From assembly GCA_031399025.1 (NCBI GenBank), contig JANNOJ010000056.1, positions 1 to 50,976 of the forward strand: a DNA stretch of 50,976 nt. The letters run 5' to 3'. The notes beneath the pieces were generated by a model that was not told the origin of the DNA, searched no databases, and worked only from the letters and a program-made list of their open reading frames with translations. The DNA comes from CBDBZL01 sp031399025. Lineage in GTDB: Bacteria > Pseudomonadota > Alphaproteobacteria > Sphingomonadales > Sphingomonadaceae. This document shows positions 42,498 to 50,835 of this stretch, piece after piece. Each line of letters starts with the position of its first letter. Position 1 is the stretch's first letter. The translations under genes were made by a program, and so were the position numbers.

Positions 42498-42761
42498 ATG
42501 ACCACCTGGCTCTCATCCCCCTCGATGGTGGATCTGGTGCTGCTCGTGGTCGCTCTCGAGGCGGCCTGGCTGCTGGCTGCGCGCCGCCTTCGGCCCGCGC
42601 AAGTGATGCTGGCCCTCCTGCCCGGGGTGATCCTGCTGCTGGCGCTGCGGGCTGCGCTAGCCGGGTTGGACGGAGTATGGATCGCCGGGCTGCTGGCTGC
42701 CTCGTTTCCGGCGCATCTGGCGGACCTGGCTCACCGGCGGGCGTTCGCCACCCGCCGGTGA
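42498..42761 (+). CDS. small membrane protein after tspO
   Basis: An 87-residue ORF with two or three hydrophobic stretches (SMVDLVLLVVALEAAWLLAA, VMLALLPGVILLLALRAALA, GVWIAGLLAASFPAHLADLA) and a short basic tail. It starts with ATG 27 bases after tspO, without a clear ribosome site. Codon use matches its neighbours, so it is likely real. I do not recognise the family. It converges on the cytochrome c gene, which ends 11 bases away. Confidence 0.6.
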   Translation: MTTWLSSPSMVDLVLLVVALEAAWLLAARRLRPAQVMLALLPGVILLLALRAALAGLDGVWIAGLLAASFPAHLADLAHRRAFATRR

Positions 42762-42772
42762 GCCCCGGTCGA

Positions 42773-43279
42773 TCAGCTCTGGGTGGCGAGCCAGGCAATC
42801 ACATCGGCCCGCTGCTGCGGATCGGGGATGCCGGCGAACGCCATCTTGGTGCCGGGAACGATCCGCTGCGGGTTCTCCAGATATTGGAAGAGCTTCTCGG
42901 GCGACCAGGTAATGCCGCTATTGGCATTGGCCGGAGTATACTCGAAACCGGGAACCGTGCCGGCCTCGCGGCCGACGATCCCGGCCAGGCTCGGGCCGAT
43001 CCGGTTCACGCCCGCTTCGGTCACATGGCAGGTCTGGCACTGGATGAACACCGTCTCGCCCGCCGCCGCATCGCCGGTGAATTCGGCCAGCGTCGCGCCG
43101 GTAAGCGTGGTGGTATCGTCGGGAGCGGGCGCTGCGGCTGCCGCCGCCGGCGCTGCTGTTTCGGGAGCTGCAGCCGGGGCCTCGGCGCTCTCCTCCTCGG
43201 CGCCGCCGGAACAGCCCGCGGTCAACGCGATCATGAAAGCCGCGCCTGCATTGAATATTGCCTTACCGTAACTCTGCAT
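42773..43279 (-). CDS. membrane-attached class I cytochrome c (c2-like)
   Basis: A 168-residue precursor with an N-terminal hydrophobic stretch ending in ALTAGC, which could be a lipobox (Cys22) or a signal anchor. Next comes an Ala/Pro/Glu-rich linker of about 40 residues, then one heme domain: FIQCQTCHVTEAGVNRIGPS with CxxCH, and GTKMAFAGI with the likely Met ligand. I chose the ATG at 43279 because GGGAGG lies 6 bases upstream; the ATG at 43285 overlaps that site. Its place beside the cluster suggests it could carry electrons from the bc1 complex to PufC, but a respiratory role is equally possible. Confidence 0.85.
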   Translation of the reverse strand: MQSYGKAIFNAGAAFMIALTAGCSGGAEEESAEAPAAAPETAAPAAAAAAPAPDDTTTLTGATLAEFTGDAAAGETVFIQCQTCHVTEAGVNRIGPSLAGIVGREAGTVPGFEYTPANANSGITWSPEKLFQYLENPQRIVPGTKMAFAGIPDPQQRADVIAWLATQS

Positions 43280-43645
43280 TCTCATCCTCCCGAGCATTCG
43301 CTTGCCGGCGCAACATACAGCCTTTGGCGACAGCCTCAATTGACAATTGGCGCGCCGCCATGAACGAAATGCGCGCCGATTGAAAGAGTTATCCGAATGG
43401 GTTCACAGGGCGCCTCCAGGAAGGCACAGCGCGGTTCCAATAGGCGCTTCCAGGAAGCCCACGGCATGGCCTTTCGGACCGGCGCAAGATGGGATGACAA
43501 GGCGGCTCCTCTCGATCACCGTGCGGTTGGCGGGCGGCATCGTCGCACTGGCGGACAGGACAACGTGACAGGCACCCACCCATTTCAGGGATCCTCGCCG
43601 GGCATCTTCCGGGCACCGACGGCAAATCCGGGATTGTTCGACCCG
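43280..43645. other. gene-free interval before bciA
   Basis: About 366 bases hold no ORF with family character. On the minus side, a possible cytochrome promoter (TTGAGG, 16 bases, TATGTT) falls near 43311-43338. A CAATTGACAATTG direct repeat lies at 43337-43349. Two copies of a 17-base palindromic element lie at 43409-43425 and 43443-43459. I see no good PpsR-type site. Confidence 0.4.
43409..43459. repeat. pair of near-identical palindromic elements upstream of bciA
   Basis: GGCGCCTCCAGGAAGGC (43409-43425) and GGCGCTTCCAGGAAGCC (43443-43459) match at 15 of 17 positions. They repeat with a 34-base period. The second contains the perfect palindrome GCTTCC-A-GGAAGC. This could be a duplicated binding site or simple local duplication. 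Confidence 0.4.
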
Positions 43646-44638
43646 ATGGCCCGCCGACGCGTATGCTTGCTCGGCGCCACCGGGACGATCGGCCGGGCAA
43701 CCCTCGCCGCGCTGACGCACCGGGGGTACGAGGTCGTCTGTCTCGTCCGCGCTCCGCTCGGCGATGCCAGCGCGAGTGCGCAGACGGACATCCCCGGGCG
43801 GTTCGCCGGTGTCAGGGTCAAGCACGTTGACGTCATCGATCCGCGATCGCTGGCCCGCGACGGGTTCGCCGGCGAGCGGTTCGATGCTCTGGTATCCTGC
43901 ATGGCCTCGCGAACCGGGGCGCCGAGCGATGCCTGGGCCATCGACTACCGCGCGCACCTGCATGCGTTGGAGGCGGCACGGACGGCGGGCGTGAGCCACT
44001 TCGTGCTGCTGTCCGCCATCTGCGTACAGCGGCCGCTGCTCGCCTTCCAGCATGCCAAGCTGGCCTTCGAGGCGGCGCTGATCGCCTCCGGCATGCGTTA
44101 TTCGATCGTGCGACCGACCGCCTTGTTCAAGTCGCTTTCGGGCCAGATCGAGCGCGTCCGGCAGGGCCGCTCCTTTGTGGTCTTCGGCGATGGCACCCTC
44201 ACCGCCTGCAAGCCGATCAGCGATGACGATCTGGCCGAGTACCTCGCCGCTTGCCTGGCCGACCAGAGCCGCTGGAACCGCATCCTGCCGATCGGCGGGC
44301 CGGGTGAGGCCATCACCCCGCGGCAGCAGGGCGAAACCCTGTTCGCGCTGCTGGGACGCCGCCCTCGGTTCCGCTCGGTCCCGGTAGCTCTCCTCGACGG
44401 CGTCGCCGGCAGCCTTGGCGCGCTCGGCCGCCTGATGCCGGCGATGGCCAAGAAGGCCGAACTCGCCCGCATCGGCCGCTATTACGCCACCCAGTCCATG
44501 CTGGTGCTCGATCCGCAAACAGGTCGCTACGACGCCGCCGCCACGCCCGCGACGGGGACCGAGACCTTGTTTGATTACTACCGCGCGGTCCTCGCAGGCG
44601 CCACGGCGCCGGAACGGGGCGATCATGCCGTCTTCTGA
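43646..44638 (+). CDS. bciA: divinyl (proto)chlorophyllide 8-vinyl reductase, BciA type
   Basis: NADPH-dependent atypical short-chain dehydrogenase that reduces the 8-vinyl group. The 330-residue protein has the N-terminal GATGTIGRATLAAL, RGYEVVCLVRAPLGD, CMASRTGAPSDAWAIDYRAH, HFVLLSAICVQRPLLAFQHA and SIVRPTALFKSLSGQIERVR, all typical of BciA. The ATG at 43646 is preceded by a poor ribosome site; a TTG 12 bases earlier is in frame. It overlaps the next gene by 14 bases. Confidence 0.88.
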   Translation: MARRRVCLLGATGTIGRATLAALTHRGYEVVCLVRAPLGDASASAQTDIPGRFAGVRVKHVDVIDPRSLARDGFAGERFDALVSCMASRTGAPSDAWAIDYRAHLHALEAARTAGVSHFVLLSAICVQRPLLAFQHAKLAFEAALIASGMRYSIVRPTALFKSLSGQIERVRQGRSFVVFGDGTLTACKPISDDDLAEYLAACLADQSRWNRILPIGGPGEAITPRQQGETLFALLGRRPRFRSVPVALLDGVAGSLGALGRLMPAMAKKAELARIGRYYATQSMLVLDPQTGRYDAAATPATGTETLFDYYRAVLAGATAPERGDHAVF

Positions 44639-45602
44639 AGGGCTGCCGACGCCGGTGTCCGCACGAACGACAGCGGCACGCAAGATCCTTGCCTGGGCAG
44701 GGGCCGGCGTGGCTCTTGGTGCCGTGGTCCTCGCGTTCTTCTACTACGCTCCCGACAAATCCCGCGCCGAGCTGGAGGCGAGCTACCCGGGCGAATATCG
44801 CATCGTCGAAGGAGTGCGCCTGCGCCTGCGCGACACCGGCCAGCGCGACGCTCCCGCGGTAATCCTGCTGCACGGCTTTGGCGCGAGCCTGGAGACCTGG
44901 GAGCCTTGGGCGGAGGCGTTGTCGGCGCGGTTCCGGGTGATTCGGCTCGACCTGCCGGGCTTCGGCCTGACCGGCCCCGACCCGAGCGGCGACTATTCCG
45001 ATGCCCGCCAGCTAGAGCTCCTGGTCGGCCTGATGGACCAGTTGCGCATCGAGCGTGCCAGCCTGGTCGGCAACTCGCTGGGCGGACGCATCGCCTGGAA
45101 CTTCGCGGCCCGCCATCCCGATCGCGTGGCCCGGCTCGTGCTGATATCGCCGGACGGCTTCGCCAGCGCCGGCTTCACCTATGGCCGGGCGCCGCAGGTG
45201 CCGCTCACGCTGCAGGCGCTGCCCTATGTCGCACCGCGCAGCATGTTGAAAGCCAACCTGGCCGCCGCCTACCACCGCCCGGAAGCCCTCAGCGAGGCGA
45301 CCTTGACCCGGTATCGCGACCTGCTGCTGGCGCCTGGCGTCCGCCGCGCGATCCTGGACCGGACGGAGCAGACGATCCTGCGCGACCCGGCTCCGACCCT
45401 GGCCCGCATCACCGCGCCGACGCTCCTGCTGTGGGGCGAGGAGGACGGCATGATCCCGATCCGCAACGCTGACGATTATCTGCGCTACTTGCCCGATGCC
45501 TCGCTGGTGCGCCTGGCGAACCTGGGGCACCTGCCGTTCGAGGAGGACCCGGCGGGCTCGCTGCTCCCGGTCGAACGCTTCCTGGTCAAAGCGACACCCT
45601 GA
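44625..45602 (+). CDS. membrane-anchored alpha/beta hydrolase downstream of bciA
   Basis: A 325-residue protein with one N-terminal membrane span (about residues 21-42, ILAWAGAGVALGAVVLAFFY), then an alpha/beta hydrolase fold: ILLHGFGASLETWEPWAEAL, DLPGFGLTGPD, the nucleophile elbow VGNSLGGRIAWNFA, LLWGEEDGMIP and LGHLPFEE. It overlaps bciA by 14 bases, so the two are co-expressed. The substrate is unknown. BchO is the other hydrolase of this fold in the window, but similarity beyond the fold is not obvious. Confidence 0.85.
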   Translation: MPSSEGLPTPVSARTTAARKILAWAGAGVALGAVVLAFFYYAPDKSRAELEASYPGEYRIVEGVRLRLRDTGQRDAPAVILLHGFGASLETWEPWAEALSARFRVIRLDLPGFGLTGPDPSGDYSDARQLELLVGLMDQLRIERASLVGNSLGGRIAWNFAARHPDRVARLVLISPDGFASAGFTYGRAPQVPLTLQALPYVAPRSMLKANLAAAYHRPEALSEATLTRYRDLLLAPGVRRAILDRTEQTILRDPAPTLARITAPTLLLWGEEDGMIPIRNADDYLRYLPDASLVRLANLGHLPFEEDPAGSLLPVERFLVKATP

Positions 45603-45622
45603 TCGATGCATTCGCGCCAAGT

Positions 45623-45699
45623 TGGTCGGGGAGAGAGGATTCGAACCTCCGGCCCCTGCCTCCCGAAGACAGTGCTCTACCAGGCTGAGCTACTCCCCG
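45623..45699 (-). tRNA. tRNA-Pro (anticodon CGG)
   Basis: The minus strand folds into a complete cloverleaf. The acceptor stem CGGGGAG pairs with CTCCCCG, the D stem is GCTC/GAGC, and the anticodon stem CTGTC/GGCAG holds the loop TTCGGGA (anticodon CGG). The T loop is TTCGAAT. Discriminator A and an encoded CCA end it at 45623. It is 77 nt long. Confidence 0.95.
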
Positions 45700-45812
45700 A
45701 CCGGAGCGGGCCCGCATCCAGACAGGCGCTGGGACGGGTGCGGCAGGAGCGGGCCTATAGGGCGCGTGCCGTGGGGTGGCAAGCGGGCTTTTCCGGTGCT
45801 AGCGCGGGGCGC

Positions 45813-46793
45813 ATGAGCCATTCCGCCCGCGCGCTCGATCCGCTCTCCCGTGGGGAAGATCCGCGCCATTGGGAGTGGCAATATCTTGAGCTCATGCGCC
45901 GCGTCTGGGAGACCGGCGACGAGCGCATCGACCGCACGGGCGTGGGCACGCGTTCACTGTTCGGCACCACGCTGCGCTTCGACCTGGCGGGCGGGCGGGT
46001 GCCGCTGCTCACCACCAAGCGCGTGTTCTGGAAGGCCGCGGCGCGCGAAATGCTGTGGTTCCTGACCGGCAGCACCAGCATCAGGCCGTTGTTGACCCAG
46101 GGCGTGACGATCTGGAGCGACTGGCCGCTCGCACGCTATCGCCGCGAGACAGGCGCGGCTATCGCGCAGGAGGCGTTCGAGCGCCGCATCGTGGAGGATG
46201 TCGACTTCGCCGGGCAGTGGGGCGAGCTTGGCCCGGTCTACGGCAAGCAGTGGGTCGACTGGCCCACCTACGAGCCGACCGGCGATGGCTCTTACCGCGC
46301 CGCGCCTGGCATCAACCAGGTGGCGCAGGTGGTCGATAGCCTGCGCCGCAATCCGGGCGGCCGGCGCCACATCATCGAGGGCTGGAACGTGGCCGAGCTG
46401 CCGCGGATGGCGCTGCCGCCGTGCCACAAGACCTACCAGTTCCACGTCGCCGGCCAGGGGAGCGCGGCACGACTCAACTGCCTGCTCTACCAGAGGAGCT
46501 GCGACGTGGCGCTCGGCCTGCCGTTCAATCTGTTCGGCGCCGCGCTGCTCACCCGGATGATCGCGCAACAGACCGGCTACCAGCCCGGCGAACTGGTCTG
46601 GACCGGCGGCGACACGCACCTGTATCTCAACCACGCCGACCTGGTGGCCGAGCAGCTCGCGCGGGAACCGGCGGGTAACCCCGTGCTTGCTATCCACAGG
46701 CGACCTGAGACGATGTTCGATTACCGCTTCGAGGATTTCGCGGTTCGCGACTATGCGCCACAGGCGGCGATCCGCGCTCCGGTGGCGGTCTAG
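45813..46793 (+). CDS. thyA: thymidylate synthase
   Basis: Makes dTMP from dUMP with methylene-tetrahydrofolate. The 326-residue protein has RTGVGTRSLFGTTLRFDLAG, VPLLTTKRVFWKAAAREMLW, GQWGELGPVYGKQW, the catalytic cysteine in MALPPCHKTYQFHV, LYQRSCDVALGLPFNLFGAA and GDTHLYLNH. A short insert between the N-terminal and GQWGELGPVYG blocks is normal for the long form. It stands alone after the tRNA and is unrelated to photosynthesis. Confidence 0.97.
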   Translation: MSHSARALDPLSRGEDPRHWEWQYLELMRRVWETGDERIDRTGVGTRSLFGTTLRFDLAGGRVPLLTTKRVFWKAAAREMLWFLTGSTSIRPLLTQGVTIWSDWPLARYRRETGAAIAQEAFERRIVEDVDFAGQWGELGPVYGKQWVDWPTYEPTGDGSYRAAPGINQVAQVVDSLRRNPGGRRHIIEGWNVAELPRMALPPCHKTYQFHVAGQGSAARLNCLLYQRSCDVALGLPFNLFGAALLTRMIAQQTGYQPGELVWTGGDTHLYLNHADLVAEQLAREPAGNPVLAIHRRPETMFDYRFEDFAVRDYAPQAAIRAPVAV

Positions 46794-46860
46794 CGCGCCG
46801 CGTGACGGTTTCGGGTGCGACCAAGTACGGACGCCCACGAGCATGCTTCGGGAGTGAGCG

Positions 46861-48180
46861 ATGGCTGATGCACCGGCGCCGGACGGGCGCAATCGCCCCT
46901 TGCTGTCGCTGCACGTGCCCGAGCCCCGCTTCCGCCCCGGCGACGCGGTCGACTTCGCGCATTTGCACATTCCTCCCACCGGCGCCCAGCCGCGCCCTGA
47001 CGAAGGTTGCCCCCCGGCCGAGACCTGGCCGTTGTGCACCGATCTCGTCCGCGTGCTGGACGCGGACGACCTCGCGCACGGCCCCTGGAACCCGCAGCTG
47101 GCGTCCGAGAGGCTGCGGCAGTTCCTGCGCGAGATGGCGCTGGTGCGCGCCTTCGACAACCGGATGTACCGCCTCCAGCGGCAGGGCAAGACCAGCTTCT
47201 ACCTCAAGTGCACCGGCGAGGAGGCGACCTCGGTGGTCGCCACCCATGCGCTCGATTTCGACGACATGATCTTCCCCTCCTACCGCCAGCAGGGGTGTCT
47301 CATCGCGCGCGGCTATCCGCTGGTGGAGATGATCAACCAGATCTTCTCCAACCGCGCCGACAAGCTGAAAGGCCGCCAGCTGCCGATCCTCTATTCGGCG
47401 CGGGAGGTGAATTTCTTCACCATCAGCGGCAATCTGGCGACCCAGGTGCCGCAGGCCACCGGCTTTGCCATGGCCAGCGCGATCCGCGGCGACAGCAGGC
47501 TCGGCGTCGCCTTTGTCGGCGAAGGCTCGACCGCGGAGGGCGATTTCCACTCCGCGCTCACCTTCAACGCGGTCTACAACGCGCCGTGCATCGTCAACGT
47601 GGTCAACAACCAGTGGGCGATCAGCAGCTTCTCGGGCTTCGCCGGCGCCGAGCGCACCACCTTCGCCGCGCGCGCGATCGGCTATGGCATCGCCGGGCTC
47701 AGGGTCGATGGCAACGATGCGCTGGCGGTGTATGCCGCCGAGCGCTGGGCGGCGGACCGGGCGCGGATGAACGCGGGCCCCACGCTCATCGAGTTCTTCA
47801 CCTACCGGGCGGAAGGGCATTCCACCTCGGACGATCCCACCGTCTATCGCAGCGCGCAGGAACGGGCGGAATGGCCGCTGGGCGATCCGATCGCCCGCCT
47901 CAAGCGCCACCTGGTGGCGCTGGGCGAGTGGACCGACGAGGCGCACGAGGCGATGGACACCGAGCTCGACGCCGAGGTCAAGGCGGCGATCCGCGCGGCG
48001 GAGCAGAACGGCATCCTGGGCCATGGTCTGCACCAACCGTTCGAGACCATGTTCGAGGACGTCTACGAGACCATGCCCTGGCACCTCAGGGAACAGGCCG
48101 CCCAGGCCATGCACGAGCGCCGGGTGAAATATCCCGATGGCCACGCCGAGCGGCTTAGCGAAGCCGAGAGGCGCCGCTGA
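46861..48180 (+). CDS. bkdA: branched-chain 2-oxoacid dehydrogenase E1 alpha subunit
   Basis: The thiamine-pyrophosphate-binding E1 alpha chain, probably acting on 2-oxo acids of valine, leucine and isoleucine. The 439-residue protein has GKTSFYLKCTGEEATSVVAT, FPSYRQQGCLIARGYPLVEM, the TPP motif VGEGSTAEGDFHSALTFNAV through NNQWAIS, and EFFTYRAEGHSTSDDPTVYR. The S-F-Y-L pattern near the substrate site favours BKD over pyruvate dehydrogenase. It overlaps the E1 beta start by one base. Confidence 0.92.
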   Translation: MADAPAPDGRNRPLLSLHVPEPRFRPGDAVDFAHLHIPPTGAQPRPDEGCPPAETWPLCTDLVRVLDADDLAHGPWNPQLASERLRQFLREMALVRAFDNRMYRLQRQGKTSFYLKCTGEEATSVVATHALDFDDMIFPSYRQQGCLIARGYPLVEMINQIFSNRADKLKGRQLPILYSAREVNFFTISGNLATQVPQATGFAMASAIRGDSRLGVAFVGEGSTAEGDFHSALTFNAVYNAPCIVNVVNNQWAISSFSGFAGAERTTFAARAIGYGIAGLRVDGNDALAVYAAERWAADRARMNAGPTLIEFFTYRAEGHSTSDDPTVYRSAQERAEWPLGDPIARLKRHLVALGEWTDEAHEAMDTELDAEVKAAIRAAEQNGILGHGLHQPFETMFEDVYETMPWHLREQAAQAMHERRVKYPDGHAERLSEAERRR

Positions 48181-49292
48181 TGGCCACCAACGCCCCAGCA
48201 CGCTCCGCCGACCCGCGCCCCGACGATCAGACACCCGCTGGTCCCGGCCTCGCCGATCCGGGCCCCGCGAGCCCCACTCGCGAGCTGACCATGATCGAGG
48301 CGATCAGCGATGCCCTCGCCGTCATGCTCGAGCGCGACCCCGACGTCGTCCTGATGGGCGAGGACATCGGCTATTTCGGCGGCGTGTTCCGCTGCACCGC
48401 CGGCCTGCAGGAGCGGTTCGGCAGGACCCGCGTGTTCGATACGCCGATCAGCGAGAACGGCATCATCGCCGCTGCCGTGGGCATGTGCGCCTACGGCCTG
48501 CGCCCGGTGCCCGAGATCCAGTTCGCCGATTACATCTACCCCGGGCTCGACCAGATCGTCAGCGAGGCGGGGCGGCTGCGCTATCGCTCGGCGGCCGAGT
48601 TCATCGCGCCGATGACCATCCGCAGCCCGTTCGGCGGCGGCATCTTCGGCGGCCAGACCCACAGCCAGAGCCCGGAGGCGATGTTCACCCACGTCTGCGG
48701 CATCAAGACCGTGGTGCCCAGCACGCCCTACGACGCGAAGGGCCTGCTCATCGCCGCGATCGAGGACAACGATCCGGTGGTCTTCTTCGAGCCCAAGCGG
48801 ATCTACAACGGCCCGTTCGACGGCTATTACGACCGGCCGGCCAAGCCTTGGAAGGGCCATGCCGCCGCCGCAGTGCCCGAAGGCCATTACCGCATCGAGC
48901 TGGGCCGGGCGCGGGTGGTTCGCGAGGGCGAGGCGATGACCATCCTGGCCTACGGCACCATGGTCCACGTGGCCGAAGGGGTGTGCCGCGAGAAGGGCGT
49001 GGATGCCGAGATCCTGGACCTGCGCACGCTGGTGCCCCTCGATATCGAGGCGGTGGAAAAGTCTGTGCAGAAGACCGGCAAATGCCTGATCGTGCACGAG
49101 GCGACCCGGACCTCCGGGTTCGGCGCCGAGCTCGCCGCGCTGGTGGGCGAGCGCTGCTTCTACCACCTGGAAGCGCCGATCGAGCGCGTCACCGGCTTCG
49201 ACACGCCCTATCCCCACAGCCTGGAATGGGCGTATTTCCCGGGGCCCGTCCGCATCGGCGAGGCGGTCGACCGGCTGCTGGCGGCGAATTGA
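48180..49292 (+). CDS. bkdB: branched-chain 2-oxoacid dehydrogenase E1 beta subunit
   Basis: The partner chain of E1. The 370-residue protein has an unusually Pro/Asp-rich N-terminus of about 35 residues, then MIEAISDALAVMLERDPDVV, MGEDIGYFGGVFRCTAGLQE, FDTPISENGIIAAAVGMCAY, RSPFGGGIFGGQTHSQSPEA, and the C-terminal transketolase domain LDLRTLVPLDIEAVEKSVQK. It starts with ATG overlapping the E1 alpha stop and ends 11 bases before E2. Confidence 0.93.
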   Translation: MATNAPARSADPRPDDQTPAGPGLADPGPASPTRELTMIEAISDALAVMLERDPDVVLMGEDIGYFGGVFRCTAGLQERFGRTRVFDTPISENGIIAAAVGMCAYGLRPVPEIQFADYIYPGLDQIVSEAGRLRYRSAAEFIAPMTIRSPFGGGIFGGQTHSQSPEAMFTHVCGIKTVVPSTPYDAKGLLIAAIEDNDPVVFFEPKRIYNGPFDGYYDRPAKPWKGHAAAAVPEGHYRIELGRARVVREGEAMTILAYGTMVHVAEGVCREKGVDAEILDLRTLVPLDIEAVEKSVQKTGKCLIVHEATRTSGFGAELAALVGERCFYHLEAPIERVTGFDTPYPHSLEWAYFPGPVRIGEAVDRLLAAN

Positions 49293-49303
49293 AGGACCCG
49301 GGG

Positions 49304-50611
49304 ATGGCGCGCTTCACCTTCAACCTGCCCGATATCGGCGAGGGCATCACCGAGGCCGAGATCGTCGCCTGGCACGTCAGGCCGGGCGACATGGTCGCCG
49401 AGGATGGCCGCCTCGCCGACCTGATGACCGACAAGGCGACCGTGGAGATGGAAAGCCCGGTCGCCGGCCGCGTGCTCGAGGTCGCCGGTGAGGAGGGCGA
49501 GGTGATCGCCATCGGCGCGGCGCTGGTGGTAATCGAGACCGCTGGCGAGGTGGCGGCTGGTTCGTCCCAGATTGCCGAGGCGGCAGAGGCGTCGGACCCA
49601 ACTCCCCAACCTGCTCGGGCTGAGCTTGTCGAAGCACCGTCCCCTCGTTCGGACTTACCGCCGGACTCACCCCAGGCAGAACGGGACAGCCCTGCGACAA
49701 GCTCGGGGCGAGAAGGTTACGGAAAAAGTCGTGAAATCCCCAAAGTCCTCGCCAGCCCCGCGGTACGCCAGCGCGCCCGAGACCTTGGGGTCGATCTGGC
49801 CCGGGTCAGACCCACCGAGCACGGCCGCATCCGCCATGCCGATCTCGATGCCTTCCTGGCCTACAACGCCGATCAGGGCTTCGCCATCGCCGGCCAGTCG
49901 CGGGCGGATGAGACCATAAAGGTCATCGGCCTCAGGCGCCGCATCGCCGAGAACATGGCCGCCGCCAAGCGCCACATCCCGCACTTCACCTATGTCGAGG
50001 AATGCGACGTCACCGAGCTGGAGACGCTGCGCGCCCAGCTCAATTCCGGCCATGCCGATCGGCCCCGGCTCACGCTGCTGCCGCTGCTGATCACCGCTAT
50101 GTGCCGCGCCGTGCCGCGCTTCCCCATGCTCAACGCGCGCTTTGACGACCAGGCCAACCTCGTCACCCGTCACGGCGCGGTGCATATGGGCCTGGCGACG
50201 ATGACCGCCGGCGGGCTGATGGCGCCCGTCATCCACGATGCGCAGGCCAGGAACCTGTGGCAGCTGGCGCGCGAGATCACCCGCCTGGCCGAGGCGGCGC
50301 GGGGCGGGAGCGCCAGGGTCGAGGAACTGTCCGGCTCCACCATGACCATCTCCTCGCTAGGTCCGCTGGGCGGGATCGCCTCCACACCGGTCATCAACCG
50401 CCCCGAGGTGGCGATCCTGGCGCCCAACCGGATCGTCGAGCGACCCGTCTTCGTGGCCGACAGCGTGGGCGGCGAGCGGATCGAGAAGCGCAAGCTGATG
50501 AACCTGTCGCTCAGTTGCGACCACCGGGTGGTCGACGGCTACGATGCGGCCGGCTTCGTGCAGGAGATCAAGCGGCTGATCGAGGCCCCGGCGCTCATCC
50601 TGGCGGGCTGA
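49304..50611 (+). CDS. bkdC: dihydrolipoamide acyltransferase (E2) of the branched-chain complex
   Basis: The core of the complex. The 435-residue protein has one lipoyl domain with the lipoylated lysine at Lys44 in LMTDKATVEMESPVAGRVLE. A flexible linker (about residues 85-145) follows, then the E1/E3-binding domain ASPAVRQRARDLGVDLARVR and the catalytic domain ending LSLSCDHRVVDGYDAAGFVQ with the active-site histidine. The linker contains an inverted pair of REP-like sequences in frame. No E3 gene follows in the window. Confidence 0.95.
   Translation: MARFTFNLPDIGEGITEAEIVAWHVRPGDMVAEDGRLADLMTDKATVEMESPVAGRVLEVAGEEGEVIAIGAALVVIETAGEVAAGSSQIAEAAEASDPTPQPARAELVEAPSPRSDLPPDSPQAERDSPATSSGREGYGKSREIPKVLASPAVRQRARDLGVDLARVRPTEHGRIRHADLDAFLAYNADQGFAIAGQSRADETIKVIGLRRRIAENMAAAKRHIPHFTYVEECDVTELETLRAQLNSGHADRPRLTLLPLLITAMCRAVPRFPMLNARFDDQANLVTRHGAVHMGLATMTAGGLMAPVIHDAQARNLWQLAREITRLAEAARGGSARVEELSGSTMTISSLGPLGGIASTPVINRPEVAILAPNRIVERPVFVADSVGGERIEKRKLMNLSLSCDHRVVDGYDAAGFVQEIKRLIEAPALILAG
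49611..49711 (+). repeat. inverted REP-like pair inside the E2 linker
   Basis: A stretch at 49611-49643 contains CTCGGGCTGAGCTTGTCGAA. The reverse complement of 49681-49711 contains CTCGCCCCGAGCTTGTCGCA. Over 30 aligned positions about 23 agree, and GAGCTTGTCG is identical. The two arms are inverted with a 37-base middle, like a REPIN. Both are read through in frame, as ARAELVEAP and ATSSGREG, within the flexible linker. The core resembles a short repeat that I associate with intergenic DNA of sphingomonads. Confidence 0.65.
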
Positions 50612-50612
50612 T

Positions 50613-50642
50613 CCGCCGCGGCGCAGCCAGCGCCCGCGGCGG
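50613..50642 (+). terminator. strong GC hairpin after the E2 gene
   Basis: CCGCCGCGG pairs with CCGCGGCGG over 9 bp, continued inside by CGC/GCG around the loop AGCCA with one unpaired C. It begins two bases after the E2 stop. There is no T tract, so it may act as an mRNA 3' end or a Rho-assisted stop. Confidence 0.5.
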
Positions 50643-50644
50643 CA

Positions 50645-50673
50645 TTGACACCCCGCGACCCCTGACTTAGAGG
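50645..50673 (+). promoter_or_regulatory. promoter of tRNA-Asp
   Basis: TTGACA and TAGAGG are separated by exactly 17 bases, ending about 51 bases before the mature tRNA. The -35 box is perfect; the -10 box has four of six consensus bases. Confidence 0.6.
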
Positions 50674-50724
50674 CCCGCTTCCCGAGCGGAACGCATACCT
50701 CCGGCGAAACGGTCGGGGCGCTGC

Positions 50725-50801
<77 letters not shown>

Positions 50802-50835
50802 TGTTTTCATGGATCCGGGCAATCATTCGGCAGGC

